Assembly (NCBI GenBank): GCA_964030475.1
Contig: CAXIPT010000001.1
Location: forward strand, 13,957,554-14,021,553
Length of the DNA: 64,000 nucleotides
Source of the DNA: Tethya wilhelma
Taxonomy: Eukaryota; Porifera; Demospongiae; Tethyida; Tethyidae
Direction: 5' to 3'
The translations under genes and the position numbers were made by a program. How positions within the stretch are numbered: the first letter of the stretch is position 1; every line of letters begins with the position of its first letter. The notes beneath the pieces are model-generated. The model ran no database searches. It was given only the letters and a program-made list of their open reading frames with translations, and was not told the origin of the DNA. Positions 52,304 to 63,960 of this stretch are shown in pieces.

Positions 52304-55300
52304 ATGGAAGAGCCAAGAACTGGTTCTGCCGACTCTGAAAACAGCTCAGACAACAGCTATGTGCAGGTGTCCAAAGAAGAGGTGCAACATGTGGAGGAGG
52401 AACCAGGCGTTCCCTCCAGTGAACCTAGCCAAGAGGTGGCTAGCATACCAGCAGGAATCGAAGATGAAGACATCTATACTGCTCCAGACGATGACCAGAC
52501 TCCAGCAACCACTACATCACCACCACAGGTCAGTTGGAATATCTAATAGTGGAAAGGACAAATTGTCTCCTGTAGTTGTAAGCCCAGTTTACACAGCACC
52601 TCCTTATTTCCGGTTTCACAGTTGGATTAATCCCTGATTTGGCTATTTAAACAAGCCTAATCAGGATTGGAACCAGATTAGCTAGTAGAGGTGATGGTTG
52701 ATGGATTGGTGATACTGCAGTTCTTAATGTTATTGTATATCAGTGTAAATAAATATCCAGATTAAGGTAGCCAGGTTAGGTGCTGTGTAAAGAAAAGAAT
52801 GGAGGTAGGGGGACTGTAGTTTGCTGGATTAATTTTATTCGACTGAAATTGACCATTTTTGTTTGTTCTTACAGAGTTCTACCTTCGATCCAAGCTCTGA
52901 TCCCTACTTTATAGAGTCCTCAGAAGTCGAGAGCCCTCCGAGTAATGAGACCACACCCATCTCAAGTAGAAGAGTGGAGGATGTCCCCAGTTTAGAGTCC
53001 ACTGAGGTCAAGAAGAGTGGTGAGTCCCTCCCCCCAGCTTTCGTTGGGAAAATGTTATCATTTTGTGTATAATCATCAAACAGTTGTACAAATTATGTAT
53101 GGCTTAGCAAGTTATAGATATTAGCTTGTTTTGTAATAGAAGGGAGAAAATAGCCAATGAACTACAACTTGTACACAGCCAGGCCAGCATGGGAATTCAC
53201 AGAGGATTATTGTCACTTAACATTATCCCAGCACCAGTAAAAGTAAGATTACATCTAGACTACAATATTATATGCAAAATTTTTAATGGCCACACATTAT
53301 TTTCATATACAACACAGTATGTAGCTCTTCGTTCAGCATCTTAATGGATTTGTTTCCTGTTGTGTGAACACTAAAGAAGGCAGTTGTAAACATTCCACAG
53401 TGGCCTTTAAATTTTGTTGTATTTATAGTCTACATGTGATATTTATCATCTTACTTTTTCTTGTGCTTGGGCAATGTTGAGTGACAGTTTCACTACATCC
53501 TCTGTGAATTCCCTTGCTGGCTTGGCTGTGTGTAAATTGTAGTTGGTTGTAAAAACAAGAGCTACAATATGTACAACTATTTTAGCACAAACACAATGCT
53601 GGAATTTGTTAATTGTTTCCATATCTCTGTGTCGATCTGTCAACCTACCCTAGGCAATCCCATAGCACATGCCTCATCAACAATGACTCTGTGTGCTATT
53701 GAGTGTGCACTCCAAAGCAATATAAATACAGCATTCTAGTTTGGTGACTCCCAACTGGTGTGCATGGAGTGGGTGGTGTCCGTTCTCTAATAACATACAT
53801 ACTTCTTTATACAGATCTTCCCCAAGCCAAGGGCTACTTGAGCTTTCTCAATGTTCTGCATCCAATTGGTAGGTGCTATTGTATGACTGTCTTGTTTGTA
53901 CACAAGATACCTAAACTTTATCACACACACACACACATACACACACACACACACACACAGTTCTCTACATCATCTATTGGAAAGACTTCAAAATCAGTGC
54001 AGTGATTGTTGGTGTGTGTTTTGTGGTTCTTCTCACTCTCACCCTCAACACCTTCATCCACACTGTGGTCTTGTTGCTTCTCTCCTTCATGGTCGTCTCT
54101 CTCACCTACATTGTCTCAAAGGTTGCCATCGATTCCTTCTACAACAGAGAGGTCAAGAATCCATTCGGGTATGTTCTATTCTTTTTTCTCCTTTTGTAAT
54201 GATAGTCGCTCATTCCAGACCCACAATAAGCTTGGCGACATTTAGTTTTGCTGACTTGGTCAAACAAAGAGAGCATTTCTCTTCTGTGAGGTGGAGTTGG
54301 GACACTAAGCTAGCTTCATGTTTATACACCCTTCATGTTCTTTGTGTTACACTCTACTCATTTCCTACTATGGATGCCACTACATAGTCGTGTATTGTTG
54401 AGCTCTGAAATGATCTGTAGCCTTACTTGGTTGGTGTGGGAGCTTCAGTTTTTAATGCTATAGAGTCAGAATAAGATTGTGGCTAGTAGAAGCTTCCTAA
54501 ACATTTAGGTTACTGCATGCTGCTGCTCTATGTGGTGAAAGGTCACTGGGTGGTTCACAATGAATGGCTTGGTGATGTCACTCATGTGTGCTAACTAGAT
54601 CTATACACTTAGCACTATAAATAGCAAAGCCATCATTATAGAGTCATCATATGCATGTAATAATGCACCTTGAAATGCTATCCTGTCTAGTATAATAAAA
54701 GTTGCATCAGTTCTTCTCTGAGGAATTTGCTGAGAATGCATTATGACTAAGTCATTGCATAATCTACCATGTGTATGGTTTCATTTGCTGACTAGAAAGT
54801 AATGGTTGTGAGCTATATAGTTGCTAAGCAATGTACACTCACTGTATTCTTTGAGGATTCTGTCTGTCACACACACACATACACACACACACACACACTG
54901 CAGCAACTATATCAATCAGCCTTTCTCTCTACCTGAAGATAAGGTACATAAGATTATCATCTTGTGTTGTGTAGTAGTACTCCACTCTATCTGCAGTTAC
55001 ACCATTATCCTATCACACTGGTTATTTTTTAGATTGTTGAATGGACCAAGTACTTTGTCAAAATGCTTCAGTGTGAGTTCAACTGTCTTCTCCGTCTCTT
55101 GTTGTTTCACAAGATCAAACCATCTCTCATGGTGAGTGGGAGGGTCTGTGTAGCTCTAGATCTATCCTTGTAGTGGCAAAGTTCTCAGTCTGTAGATTGG
55201 GCAAACCACAAGTCTTCTTGGGTAGCCTCATTTCCATGGTTACTAGTTATATATATATATGTACAGTACATGGCATACCACATGTGATGGTTCTCTTTCT

Positions 55301-55605
55301 CTTTCAGTTTGGAGTGGGTCTTTGGCTTGTTTCCTTTGTCACCAACTATATCACAGTGTTGTGTGGGCTCTTCATTGGTAAGTTGTGAGTCTGTCTGAAT
55401 TCACATGCTGAATAGCTAGAAATTTTCAGAGGAAAAATTTCACAGTTTTCATGGATCAAAATTTTACCTTTTGGGGGTCATAAAATTTAATCACAAAAAG
55501 TTTGCCTTCCATGAAAATTTTATTCCTCGAAAATTTCTAGTTTTACAGTACCCATTCAGACCCTAACACACATCATTCTACTTACATTTGCTCTCTGTGT
55601 TCCTG

Positions 55606-55648
<43 letters not shown>

Positions 55649-56345
55649 ACAGCCATCACTCTCCTCTTCTCTGTCCCACCCATCTATGACAAATACCAGG
55701 TGAGTGAGTGCATGAGCTTATGTGTACGGTGAGCATACAGTACATGCTGCCAGCAACTTTGATGTTGTCTCATTCCTACTAAAGGTTGTGATAGACCAAC
55801 ATGTGGGCCAGGCTCTGAAGAAAGGCTGCGAGACTTTCAAAATGTAAGCACTGTAATGTATGACTCTCTATGTGCATATGTACCTACTACCTAGAGTCAT
55901 ACAGCCACTCACTGGCTCAGCTCCCTCTCTCCCAGACCTTCTCTTAGACCTTTACAGCTAAAGAACTCCCAGGCCTTCTTTTAGACTTTTGCAGCTAAAG
56001 AACTCCCAGGCCTTCTCTTAGACTTTTACAGCTAAAGAACTCCCAGACCTTCTTTTAGACTTTTGCAGCTAAAGAACTCCCAGGCCTTCTCTTAGACTTT
56101 TACAGCTAAAGAACTCCCAGGCCTTCTCTTAGACTTTTACAGCTAAAGAACTCCCAGGCCTTCTTTTAGACTTTTGCAGCTAAAGAACTCCCAGGCCTTC
56201 TCTTAGACTTTTGCAGCTAAAGAAAGGCCTTGCATTGGTTCTTGTAAATATTGCGATGTTCATGATTGTACACCCACACACACACACTCCTACTCAAAGG
56301 GTGAAGAGTCGCCTCCCGTACATAGGAAAGGCCAAAGAAGATTAA
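52304..56345 (+). CDS. Reticulon (ER membrane-shaping protein), 330 aa
   Basis: Reticulons curve and tubulate the endoplasmic reticulum through two hairpin membrane segments. Ten exons join in phase to 993 nt: 52304-52528, 52875-53019, 53815-53868, 53961-54168, 54904-54943, 55033-55131, 55308-55377, 55653-55699, 55785-55843 and 56300-56345. An acidic, Ser/Pro-rich N-terminal region (about 130 residues) precedes the reticulon-homology domain. That domain starts VLYIIYWKDFKISAVIVGV (compare the vertebrate LLYWRDIKKTG). Hydrophobic hairpin 1 ends at SFYNREVKNPFG, a loop follows, then hairpin 2 (LWLVSFVTNYITVLCGLFIAITLLFSVP). The tail MVKSRLPYIGKAKED resembles the usual Lys-rich end. Three acceptors directly follow (CA)n tracts. 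It is head-to-head with RPAP1. Confidence 0.9.
55610..55648. repeat. (CA)n microsatellite abutting a reticulon splice acceptor
   Basis: A continuous CA tract ending CCACAG just before exon 8 (55653). Similar tracts precede exons 4 and 5. Confidence 0.9.
55940..56225. repeat. Minisatellite of about 37 bp units in the last reticulon intron
   Basis: About seven copies of a unit with CTTCTCTTAGACTTTT and CAGCTAAAGAACTCCCAGGC. Units differ mainly at TTTTAC versus TTTTGC. It is rich in pyrimidine tracts with AG, so it could offer cryptic acceptors before the true one at 56298-56299. Confidence 0.9.
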
Positions 56346-56693
56346 CTATTATAGCACAGTATGTACTCTAGTATAATATTATATTGTTATTACAATATGC
56401 TATACAGTAATATATAGTCTAGTTGACCTCTGACACCAGCCGATCCGTGCACATAGTACATATTATTACTCCCATTTTTTTTTTTTTTTGGCCTATGTAT
56501 ATTATTCCGTGTGGTTATAGTAAGTTATTGTGATACATTAACAAGCTTTTGTACTATGAGATGCTATACTTGGAAAACTAAAATCAATGCTATTATATAG
56601 TATGTTGCATGACTACATGACACTTGAACAACAAATACACACAAATTTAAAAATAGAACTTGCAATGTGTACAGCCTTGTCTATCTATGGTCT
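56346..56693. other. Convergent intergenic region
   Basis: 3' flanks of the reticulon (plus) and F-box gene (minus). AT-rich with a poly(T) run near 56466-56479. No gene seen. Confidence 0.5.
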
Positions 56694-57632
56694 CTAACTG
56701 AATCTTATCTTCACACAAGCACCTGCCATCTTGCTGCCATAGTGTCCTGCCCAGAACTGGGTGTCTTTACCAGCATCACAAAACCGAATGAACCTCACAC
56801 CAGGACCGTAAGAGGCAAACACGTGCTTCACCTTTCTCCACCCCAACTCTCCACCTTGCCACTGCTCCGTCCTCTCAGAGAAAAAGAACTCGTCATTCAC
56901 TCTCCCCTTGTCGTTTATGAGTTGTACCATGAACTCAAACACTGAGCCACAGTCCCAGCGCGCTGCAAACCACTCCGAGATCTCAATGAACGGTTGCACT
57001 GTGTCCATGATCTCATTGGTCAGACCATACTCGGACAGCACGATGTACTGTTCCCGTCGACACCACATGTATGAGGTAACGTAGTTTTCGATGGAGCCGC
57101 AATTTTCCTTCAAAACTTCTTCATCTTTTGGATCGTCGAGTTTGATCCATTTTTCAATGGTCCAGTCGCTATGATATCCAGGCTCACAGACTGGTTTTCC
57201 GTTCTCTATCTTTATTCTTGTTGAGTTCTTGGACTCACCCTGACTCCAAACAGTGATAGTCCATGGAGCCATACTGAGTTGACCCTTAGAGTCAAAGCAC
57301 TTGATGATGTTTGTGTCATGCACTGTTGTGATGCACAGCTTGGCCCAGTTGACTTGTGAAGAGGGTAGCTCTTCAAGCAGCACGCTATAGTTGCCACTCT
57401 GCTTCATTCTGAGCTGCCAAAAGGTGTGGTCACAGAAGAAAGACCGCCATCTTCTGTTCACTAGTGCACAGACTCTTAGTAGCTCCCTTGGAGGCACATA
57501 CTGGAAGATATGGAGTACAAGTTCGTTGGGGAGCACAAATAATGGGTCATTCTCTTCATCTGTGATCGAATCCACTGATTTCAGGCGCTCAGGATGTTTC
57601 TGTCTCTCTGACAGTGCCATTCTTGCCCCCAT
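56694..57632 (-). CDS. F-box protein with FBA (sugar-recognition type) domain, about 312 aa
   Basis: It is the substrate receptor of an SCF ubiquitin ligase. An N-terminal F-box (LPNELVLHIFQYVPPRELLRV, then CALVNRRWRSFF) binds Skp1. A C-terminal FBA domain follows, ending DAGKDTQFWAGHYGSKM. This matches the vertebrate FBXO2/6/17/27/44 group, several of which bind N-glycans of misfolded glycoproteins exported from the ER. The Trp in DTQFW aligns with a sugar-contacting residue of FBXO2; glycan binding here is inference. The single coding exon stops at 56694-56696. The start is MGARMALSER at 57632 (or Met at 57620). Only about 75 bp separate it from the upstream same-strand TTL-family stop codon, so its promoter lies in or near that gene's last exon. 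Confidence 0.88.
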   Translation of the reverse strand: MGARMALSERQKHPERLKSVDSITDEENDPLFVLPNELVLHIFQYVPPRELLRVCALVNRRWRSFFCDHTFWQLRMKQSGNYSVLLEELPSSQVNWAKLCITTVHDTNIIKCFDSKGQLSMAPWTITVWSQGESKNSTRIKIENGKPVCEPGYHSDWTIEKWIKLDDPKDEEVLKENCGSIENYVTSYMWCRREQYIVLSEYGLTNEIMDTVQPFIEISEWFAARWDCGSVFEFMVQLINDKGRVNDEFFFSERTEQWQGGELGWRKVKHVFASYGPGVRFIRFCDAGKDTQFWAGHYGSKMAGACVKIRFS

Positions 57633-57706
57633 CCCAAAATGTCGTTTATTCATGCAGCATAACCCAACCCACCAAAAACTTGCAATCAAAATAACCTGTA
57701 CATTAT

Positions 57707-59083
57707 TTATGTACACCATAATTTATCTGTTTTGCATTTGCCATCAAACCAAGCAGTCATAATATAATTTGTAGAAGATAGCTCAAGGTCTTTGAGGTGC
57801 TGTTGCTGGAATAATGAAGTGTTGCCATGGTGATGATTGTCGTTGTGATAAGGAGAAGGAGGGAACACCCGGTAGAAATTCCTACGACTGACATGTTCCA
57901 GGAAGGCTGTCTTCAGTGTGAGTGTCTCTTTCCTGCTTTGACAGGTACTGCACAGCTTGCACAACTAAAGAACATGAGTACAGTCATGTATGAATGTCAG
58001 TAAAGATAAAATTTGTGAGCCTTTCTTTACAAATGAAAAATGGACTATATAGTTTGACTGGCTAGTACTAGAACAGCACATTTTTAAGTTGTAAAGCATT
58101 GACCAGGGATTGAAAGCAGGAAATGACATACCTAATGTGTGTATCAGTACTAAAATTATCATGATTGTTGTCACTGCCACCATTAGGACTATGGTTAAGT
58201 CATTGTGATTGATTTCAGCTCACCAAATGAGAGTTGCAATCAGAGCAGGCCCCATTGACACACTCCTCAAGGGGAACCTGGATGTCTCTATCACCAACCA
58301 ACATGATACTCTCGTACTCACCATTGTATCTCATACTCTCATCACTAGCAGCTGCTCTCAACAGACCCACCAGACTGAGCAGGTTGAAAAGAACCTAGTG
58401 TGAGAACAACAGAATTAAAGCCCTGTACTGTAGGTTGGTCATAGTGCTGCAAAAGCATCTTTATAGCTGTTTATTTTTACCTGTTCATACATGATTCTGT
58501 TTCTGGGGAAATGATTTGAAGAAAGATTCGGAGACAAGTTGACCTGGAATAACAAAAATAACACAGCTACATTATCATCCTCCTGTGTCAAAGAGATACA
58601 TACCTCCATAAGCCACAGATCTAGATCTTCATCAATGACAAAGTCAAACCTCACAAGCTCAAAAAAGTGACTGCACAGAAACACAAACAGCAGGGAGACA
58701 CGTTCGCACACATACTAATGACTTTCTAAATTCACATACCTCAAGCTACTGTGGAATCTTTCAGAGTAGTCAATGGGCATGTGCTCACAGTGTACCAACA
58801 CCTTCAACAATGGTATCATGTGCATACAAAATTAACATCTACTAAGGTCCACTCTAGTTTCATGACAGCAGCACCACATACCCTTCTGATAGCATCATAG
58901 GCTCTCTCCCAAATCACACCAGGGTTGTGGCCTAGAGGGAATATATTCATGACTCTCTTCTTCTCAAATGTAAGGAAAGAAAACACTCACTACCTCTGTT
59001 TCTCAGGAGTGTATTGAGAGCTTGTTTGTTGCTAAATTTCTGCTCAACAATCATTGGTCTGAGTGAAGGCAACTGAAAGTATA

Positions 59084-59125
<42 letters not shown>

Positions 59126-60825
59126 AGGGGGTGAGTGGGTGAGTAGGCATACAATGGTCATACAGGTACACGTCATACCTCAGTCACTTGCTCATAGTTG
59201 TCATCCACCACATATTTCTTGGTGTTCTTAGCATTGAACGGAAGATAATCCTCAGAACAAAACCTGTAAGAATCTCCTAAATTTAATAATGGAAAGATAG
59301 ACATACTATGTACCTTAGCAGGATCTCTTCTTGGTAGACATACACTCTCAGAGGATCCACAGAAGTTATCACAGTGTACACTCCTATATCGAACTTCCTA
59401 AGGAACATGCATTCATAATCACACACACACTATAAACTGTATCGTACACACTAGTTTGGAGGAGTCACACAAACAAAACATACATGAAATGGTCCATTCA
59501 ATCTACCACCAATGACCCAGGCATACATACATACCTTCCATCAATAAGTAGAGGATTGCTGATAAATCGTTGAACAAAAGAGCCCTCCTTCTTGAGATCT
59601 ATGTCTGCAACAACAACCAGGAATTAATACACAAAACAGCTATAATTATAAAAAATGGAGGAAAAAAAACGTAAAATTTAAAAAAAAAAAAAAAATTACT
59701 GTGTTATTTTGTTTATTTTTTTTACGTACACTTAATATCCTTGATGTGAATCCCCCTGTGATTATTGCTCTTCTGTACCCATAGCCAACCTGGGTGGGCT
59801 GCAGCCTACATTACAGATTATTAAATAATAATAAAATCCCTGCATCATGTATATTTTATGTGGAACAATATATATACTCCATGCAGAGCCCAATAGTTGA
59901 AGCTAGTATAAATATAAAGGAGCTATCTACGCCAACATGAATGAGCATAAAGAAAAAGAAGGGAGATAACATAAGACATTGGTATGTAGAAGGCTAGGTT
60001 GGTAATTTGGTGGTTGGTTAATTGGTAAGCTTTTCCACCATCTCGAGTGAGAAAATTCACTACAGACTGTGGATGTTCAAATGCATGGATTTCAAATTTC
60101 TACCAGCAAACAACACACTTTGTAACAGATTCAAACATTTCACACCTCTTCCTTTAGTCTATCTGCCTGTTTTGGGAGTTGGAATGCCTTTGGGACAAAG
60201 GAGAAGTTCAGAGCAGCCAGTTGAGGCTTGAACGTGAAGCATCCCGTGCCAGGGAAGTGGTTGATCTTCTGATGTGGTTTGAGTGAGCTCCACATTTGGG
60301 GAGGGAGGGACTTGAAGGGGTACTCGTGAGACCAGAGCACATCCCAGCTGTCACCTGGCCCTCCTAGTTGATAGCCCACCCGATCGAAGACAGTGATCAC
60401 ATGACTCAATGGACGATCCTATATTATTTCAGCCACACATGTAAGACGAATATAATAATAATGTTGCAGTAGTACTGGTACTGATGTGCATACTGTCCAA
60501 TTTATCTATGAATGTGTGTATTTTATGAGGAACTCACAGTCTTCGAATATATCCACAGAATGGGAGTGTGGGGACTCGGAGTATGGGAATGAGACTGATC
60601 CAAACCTGTCTCAAACTTGGTCTTAGATGAGCCAATATCATACACCAAATACACGTTGACCAGCAGCAGGAGTGAGCCCACACTGATGAATATTCCAAGC
60701 CATGTGGTGAGTCTACTCCTCAGTAGTTTTCTTCCTATGTACAAGTACTGGTACTTGAGTGTCTTGGGGAGACTGCCCTTACTGCTCATGACTCTCCTCA
60801 ACCAAAGAGCATTCACTTCTCCCAA
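57707..60825 (-). CDS. TTL-family ATP-grasp ligase with N-terminal signal anchor (TTLL-15-like)
   Basis: TTL-family ligases add amino acids to protein side chains, usually Glu or Gly on tubulin. About 13 exons; firm ones are 60825-60538, 60418-60146 (in-frame module PLSHVITVFDRVGYQLGG to PKAFQLP) and the last, about 57972-57707. Family motifs are WVQKSNNHRGI, FDIGVYTVITSVDPLRVYV, a QEEILLRF stretch and the catalytic strand FELVRFDFVIDEDLDLWLMEVNLSPNL. The N-terminus has basic residues (RKLLRSRLTTW) before a hydrophobic span (LGIFISVGSLLLLVNVYLV), giving type II topology with the enzyme domain in the lumen. The C-terminal part is Cys-rich (CVNGACSDC, CKLCSTCQ). C. elegans TTLL-15 is the nearest plan I recall; that link is from memory and not tested. 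Start is at 60825 or Met 60789. Confidence 0.8.
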
Positions 60826-61092
60826 AGATATCTTCTAGCTAGTGTTTATCATATTCATTGTGTGATACTGGATACTAAGCTAGCTGCNGAGTGGGAAGAC
60901 TTGTTTCAGTTGAGAACCACTACATGCAAAATGGATAGCTACCGTATATTGATTTATTTCTTTTGTAGGGCATATGAATTCTACTGCGCACACCAACTTG
61001 CCTGTCTGTATTCAAACAAGTGGTAGATATATCAATATTCATTCATGTGTTGATTACTGGAGTGGGTACTTATGAATAACACTGAAACACAC
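60826..61092. other. Divergent intergenic region with ambiguous base
   Basis: It lies between the TTL-family start and the first clear exon of the CatSper-like gene. N at 60888. A short frame from ATG 60931 (MDSYRILIYFFC) could be the signal-peptide exon of the plus-strand gene, but I could not find a phase-consistent splice to the next exon. Confidence 0.4.
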
Positions 61093-61487
61093 AGGGAGTT
61101 TGTCTTGGACAAGGTTCAATAGTAGTGAAGATTGCGAGGAATACAGCACTCTTTTTATTCCAACGAGAGTTAAATCAACATCAAAGAATGAAGTTTTTGT
61201 CATTGGGAATGGAATTGTATACAGGTTTGTGTACCTTTCAGTTTCACTAAATTTTGTGTGTTTTGATCATTTGGTAGACTGATTACTGATTCTATTCTAT
61301 TTTATACCAATTCAGCCCGAATAAAGGAGCATTATGGTATCAATTACCAGCAACTGAACTTGATTCATTTTCCACCAGTAGAGATGGAAATTACGCATTT
61401 TCACTTGGCCAAAATGAGGTATTGTAGCCATATTATTATAGCAAGCTAAGTAAATAATATTATTGTTACATAACACATCCTTACAAA

Positions 61488-61535
<48 letters not shown>

Positions 61536-63759
61536 CAGACTAGTGAAGTTTGGGTCGGTTTTATAGGCAGTTCTGAACTGATTCGAGTGTATCCAAATGA
61601 TCTTCTTGAAACTCTCTGGGATATTGACCAGGACAGTCCAAACATCACTGTGTCTTTTGATGACCAAAATGCCCTTCAAATTGTTAGTACCACTAATTTC
61701 AAAATTCTGATATTGTTTACATTTACATAACACAGGATGATGGTGTTATATACCAGAACCTGCCACTGTCTATATTGATTCAGAATGCTCAATTTCAGTC
61801 ACAGACCTCGTGTAACTCGACATTTATGTCGACCTTCTCAAGTGATCATTACCCATTGTCAGTCAATGCTTATACCTTCCACCAACTCACCACTGCTACT
61901 TGCAGATGGTCAGACAGTGTCTGTCCACTCACAGACCTACGAGTTATGGCTCCAGGGTGTGGTTCTCTGACTAGGTCAAAATTTCATCTTGTCCAAGATG
62001 GCTTTCTTCAGTGGGTGAACAAAACCACTCTACCAGAGGTGAACTGTGAAGTCTTGGGTAATTATCTACCAGGCGACATCTTTCTTGGTCAATCACAAAG
62101 CTACACATTCACCGTTGACATTTTTGTGAATCCTGAACTCCCAGGTATATACATAATTATATGTGTACGCAGTTGTATCATCGATAGATTCTGGCTCTCT
62201 GTGATGATTATGGGATGTATCTAACCTCACAGATCCTTCTGAGATGTTTCTTGTGAAAAGGATGTCTGACCCTGCTGAGATTATGGATGTTCAGATCAGG
62301 AAATCATTTCACAGTCAACTCAATGTCTTAGCGCATGAAGTGAGAACCCATATGGTGTAGTCTTTCCATAGACAATTATGTTGCCAATTGAATTAGTGAA
62401 TTGTACTTCAATAGTTTAATACATGACATTGTATATCTGTAGATAATTTTCATGGAACAGAACCACTTTGAAGGGCAGTACGAGCCAGGATACACAATGG
62501 TTTCTGTCGACATTGAATTTGAGGTAGCAATCAGTTTACATATTATGTACAATGTTTCTGTGATTGTGAACTGGAGTTGGAATCTCTGCCCAGGTATTAG
62601 GAGCAAATACCAAATGCCGAGACACAACATCATCAACACACACTGGGGGTGTACAGAGCCACCTTGAAACCCGTGTACACATTGGTTGTCCACCAGGATT
62701 ATCACTCCACTTTGACATGCAAGCTACCAGCTCACAATACATCCAGTACTGCACACCAGCTGATGACATTAGCTGCTACTACTTTGGCAATGGTATAGTG
62801 TGATACTTCTAAGTTTAGACTACACCGTTGTGTGAGAATGTCATGGTACTGGTATGGCACAGTATTATAGGCGGAAGGCTAACAACCAGAGTTAATTGTT
62901 GAAAATTAATGTTATACCGTATAGCGGGTAAACTTGGTGAGAAGTAAATTTGGCGAATTATTCTTCAAATCGCCAAACAGTTTAATACGCACGTGCGCCC
63001 ATGCAGCGTACAGAATTGAATCGTCAAATTAAAAATCGCCAATAATCCCAAAATGGGAATTCGCCAAATTTTAAGCCTGCCAAATTTACCCGCTATACGG
63101 TATGCCAATATAAAAAAATTATATGAAAGTCTGATTAGCCTTCCTATATATGTAAACATGCTGTATGTCATTCAAGGTTGCATGGTGTCCTTATTTCCTC
63201 TCTCAGAGTTTCATCCTGTGTTTGAATTGGTTGACTCTGTCACTGATGAGAGAAGGGTATACGATGGAGTCTACACTTTGAAGGTGGTGCAAGGAGGAAC
63301 CCACACCAACAAGATGAGGACTCTTTCACATATCACAAATGTGTAAGCATGGATATTATAACTTCCATAAGCTGTGGTGTAAGTAATAGTGCACAACGTA
63401 GTTTGAGCCCGAATGTACACTATTTCTACATGTTGGTTTGGAGAAATGGTTGAATGGTTCATTCACTACATATACTCAGAGAGTCAGGCATATGGACACC
63501 AGTGAATGAGAGCAAGAATGAGTCACCTCCCCGCTATCACTATGGAGACAATGGAATACAGTGAGACTTCCAGTGGGACTACTACTGCTACATCATGATT
63601 TTTTTTTCCACCAAGGTGGGTGTGTAGCACGACAGGTGCCTGTGGGGAGATATTTCCTCTTAGTGGACAAACACCAGAGTACTACCTCATATTGGAAGCA
63701 TCGAATAGGTAAATAGGGATCTACTGTAGGTGCCAAACTGTGCACAAAGCACTGTTCAC

Positions 63760-63796
<37 letters not shown>

Positions 63797-63960
63797 AGAG
63801 GAGGTACTACACGAGTGCGCCTTTGCTGAGCTGGCAAGTCTGTTAATTACATTCCAGTCATGTGACCGCAATACTTCACAATGAGAGTTGATCACGTGCA
63901 CCCACTTGCCAGCTCAGCAAAGGCGCACTCGTGTCGTACCTCCTCAGCACACACACACAC

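Noticed and set aside
55940..56225. CRISPR-like regular repeats
   Set aside because: Units are contiguous with no unique spacers, in an intron of a eukaryotic gene; an ordinary minisatellite.
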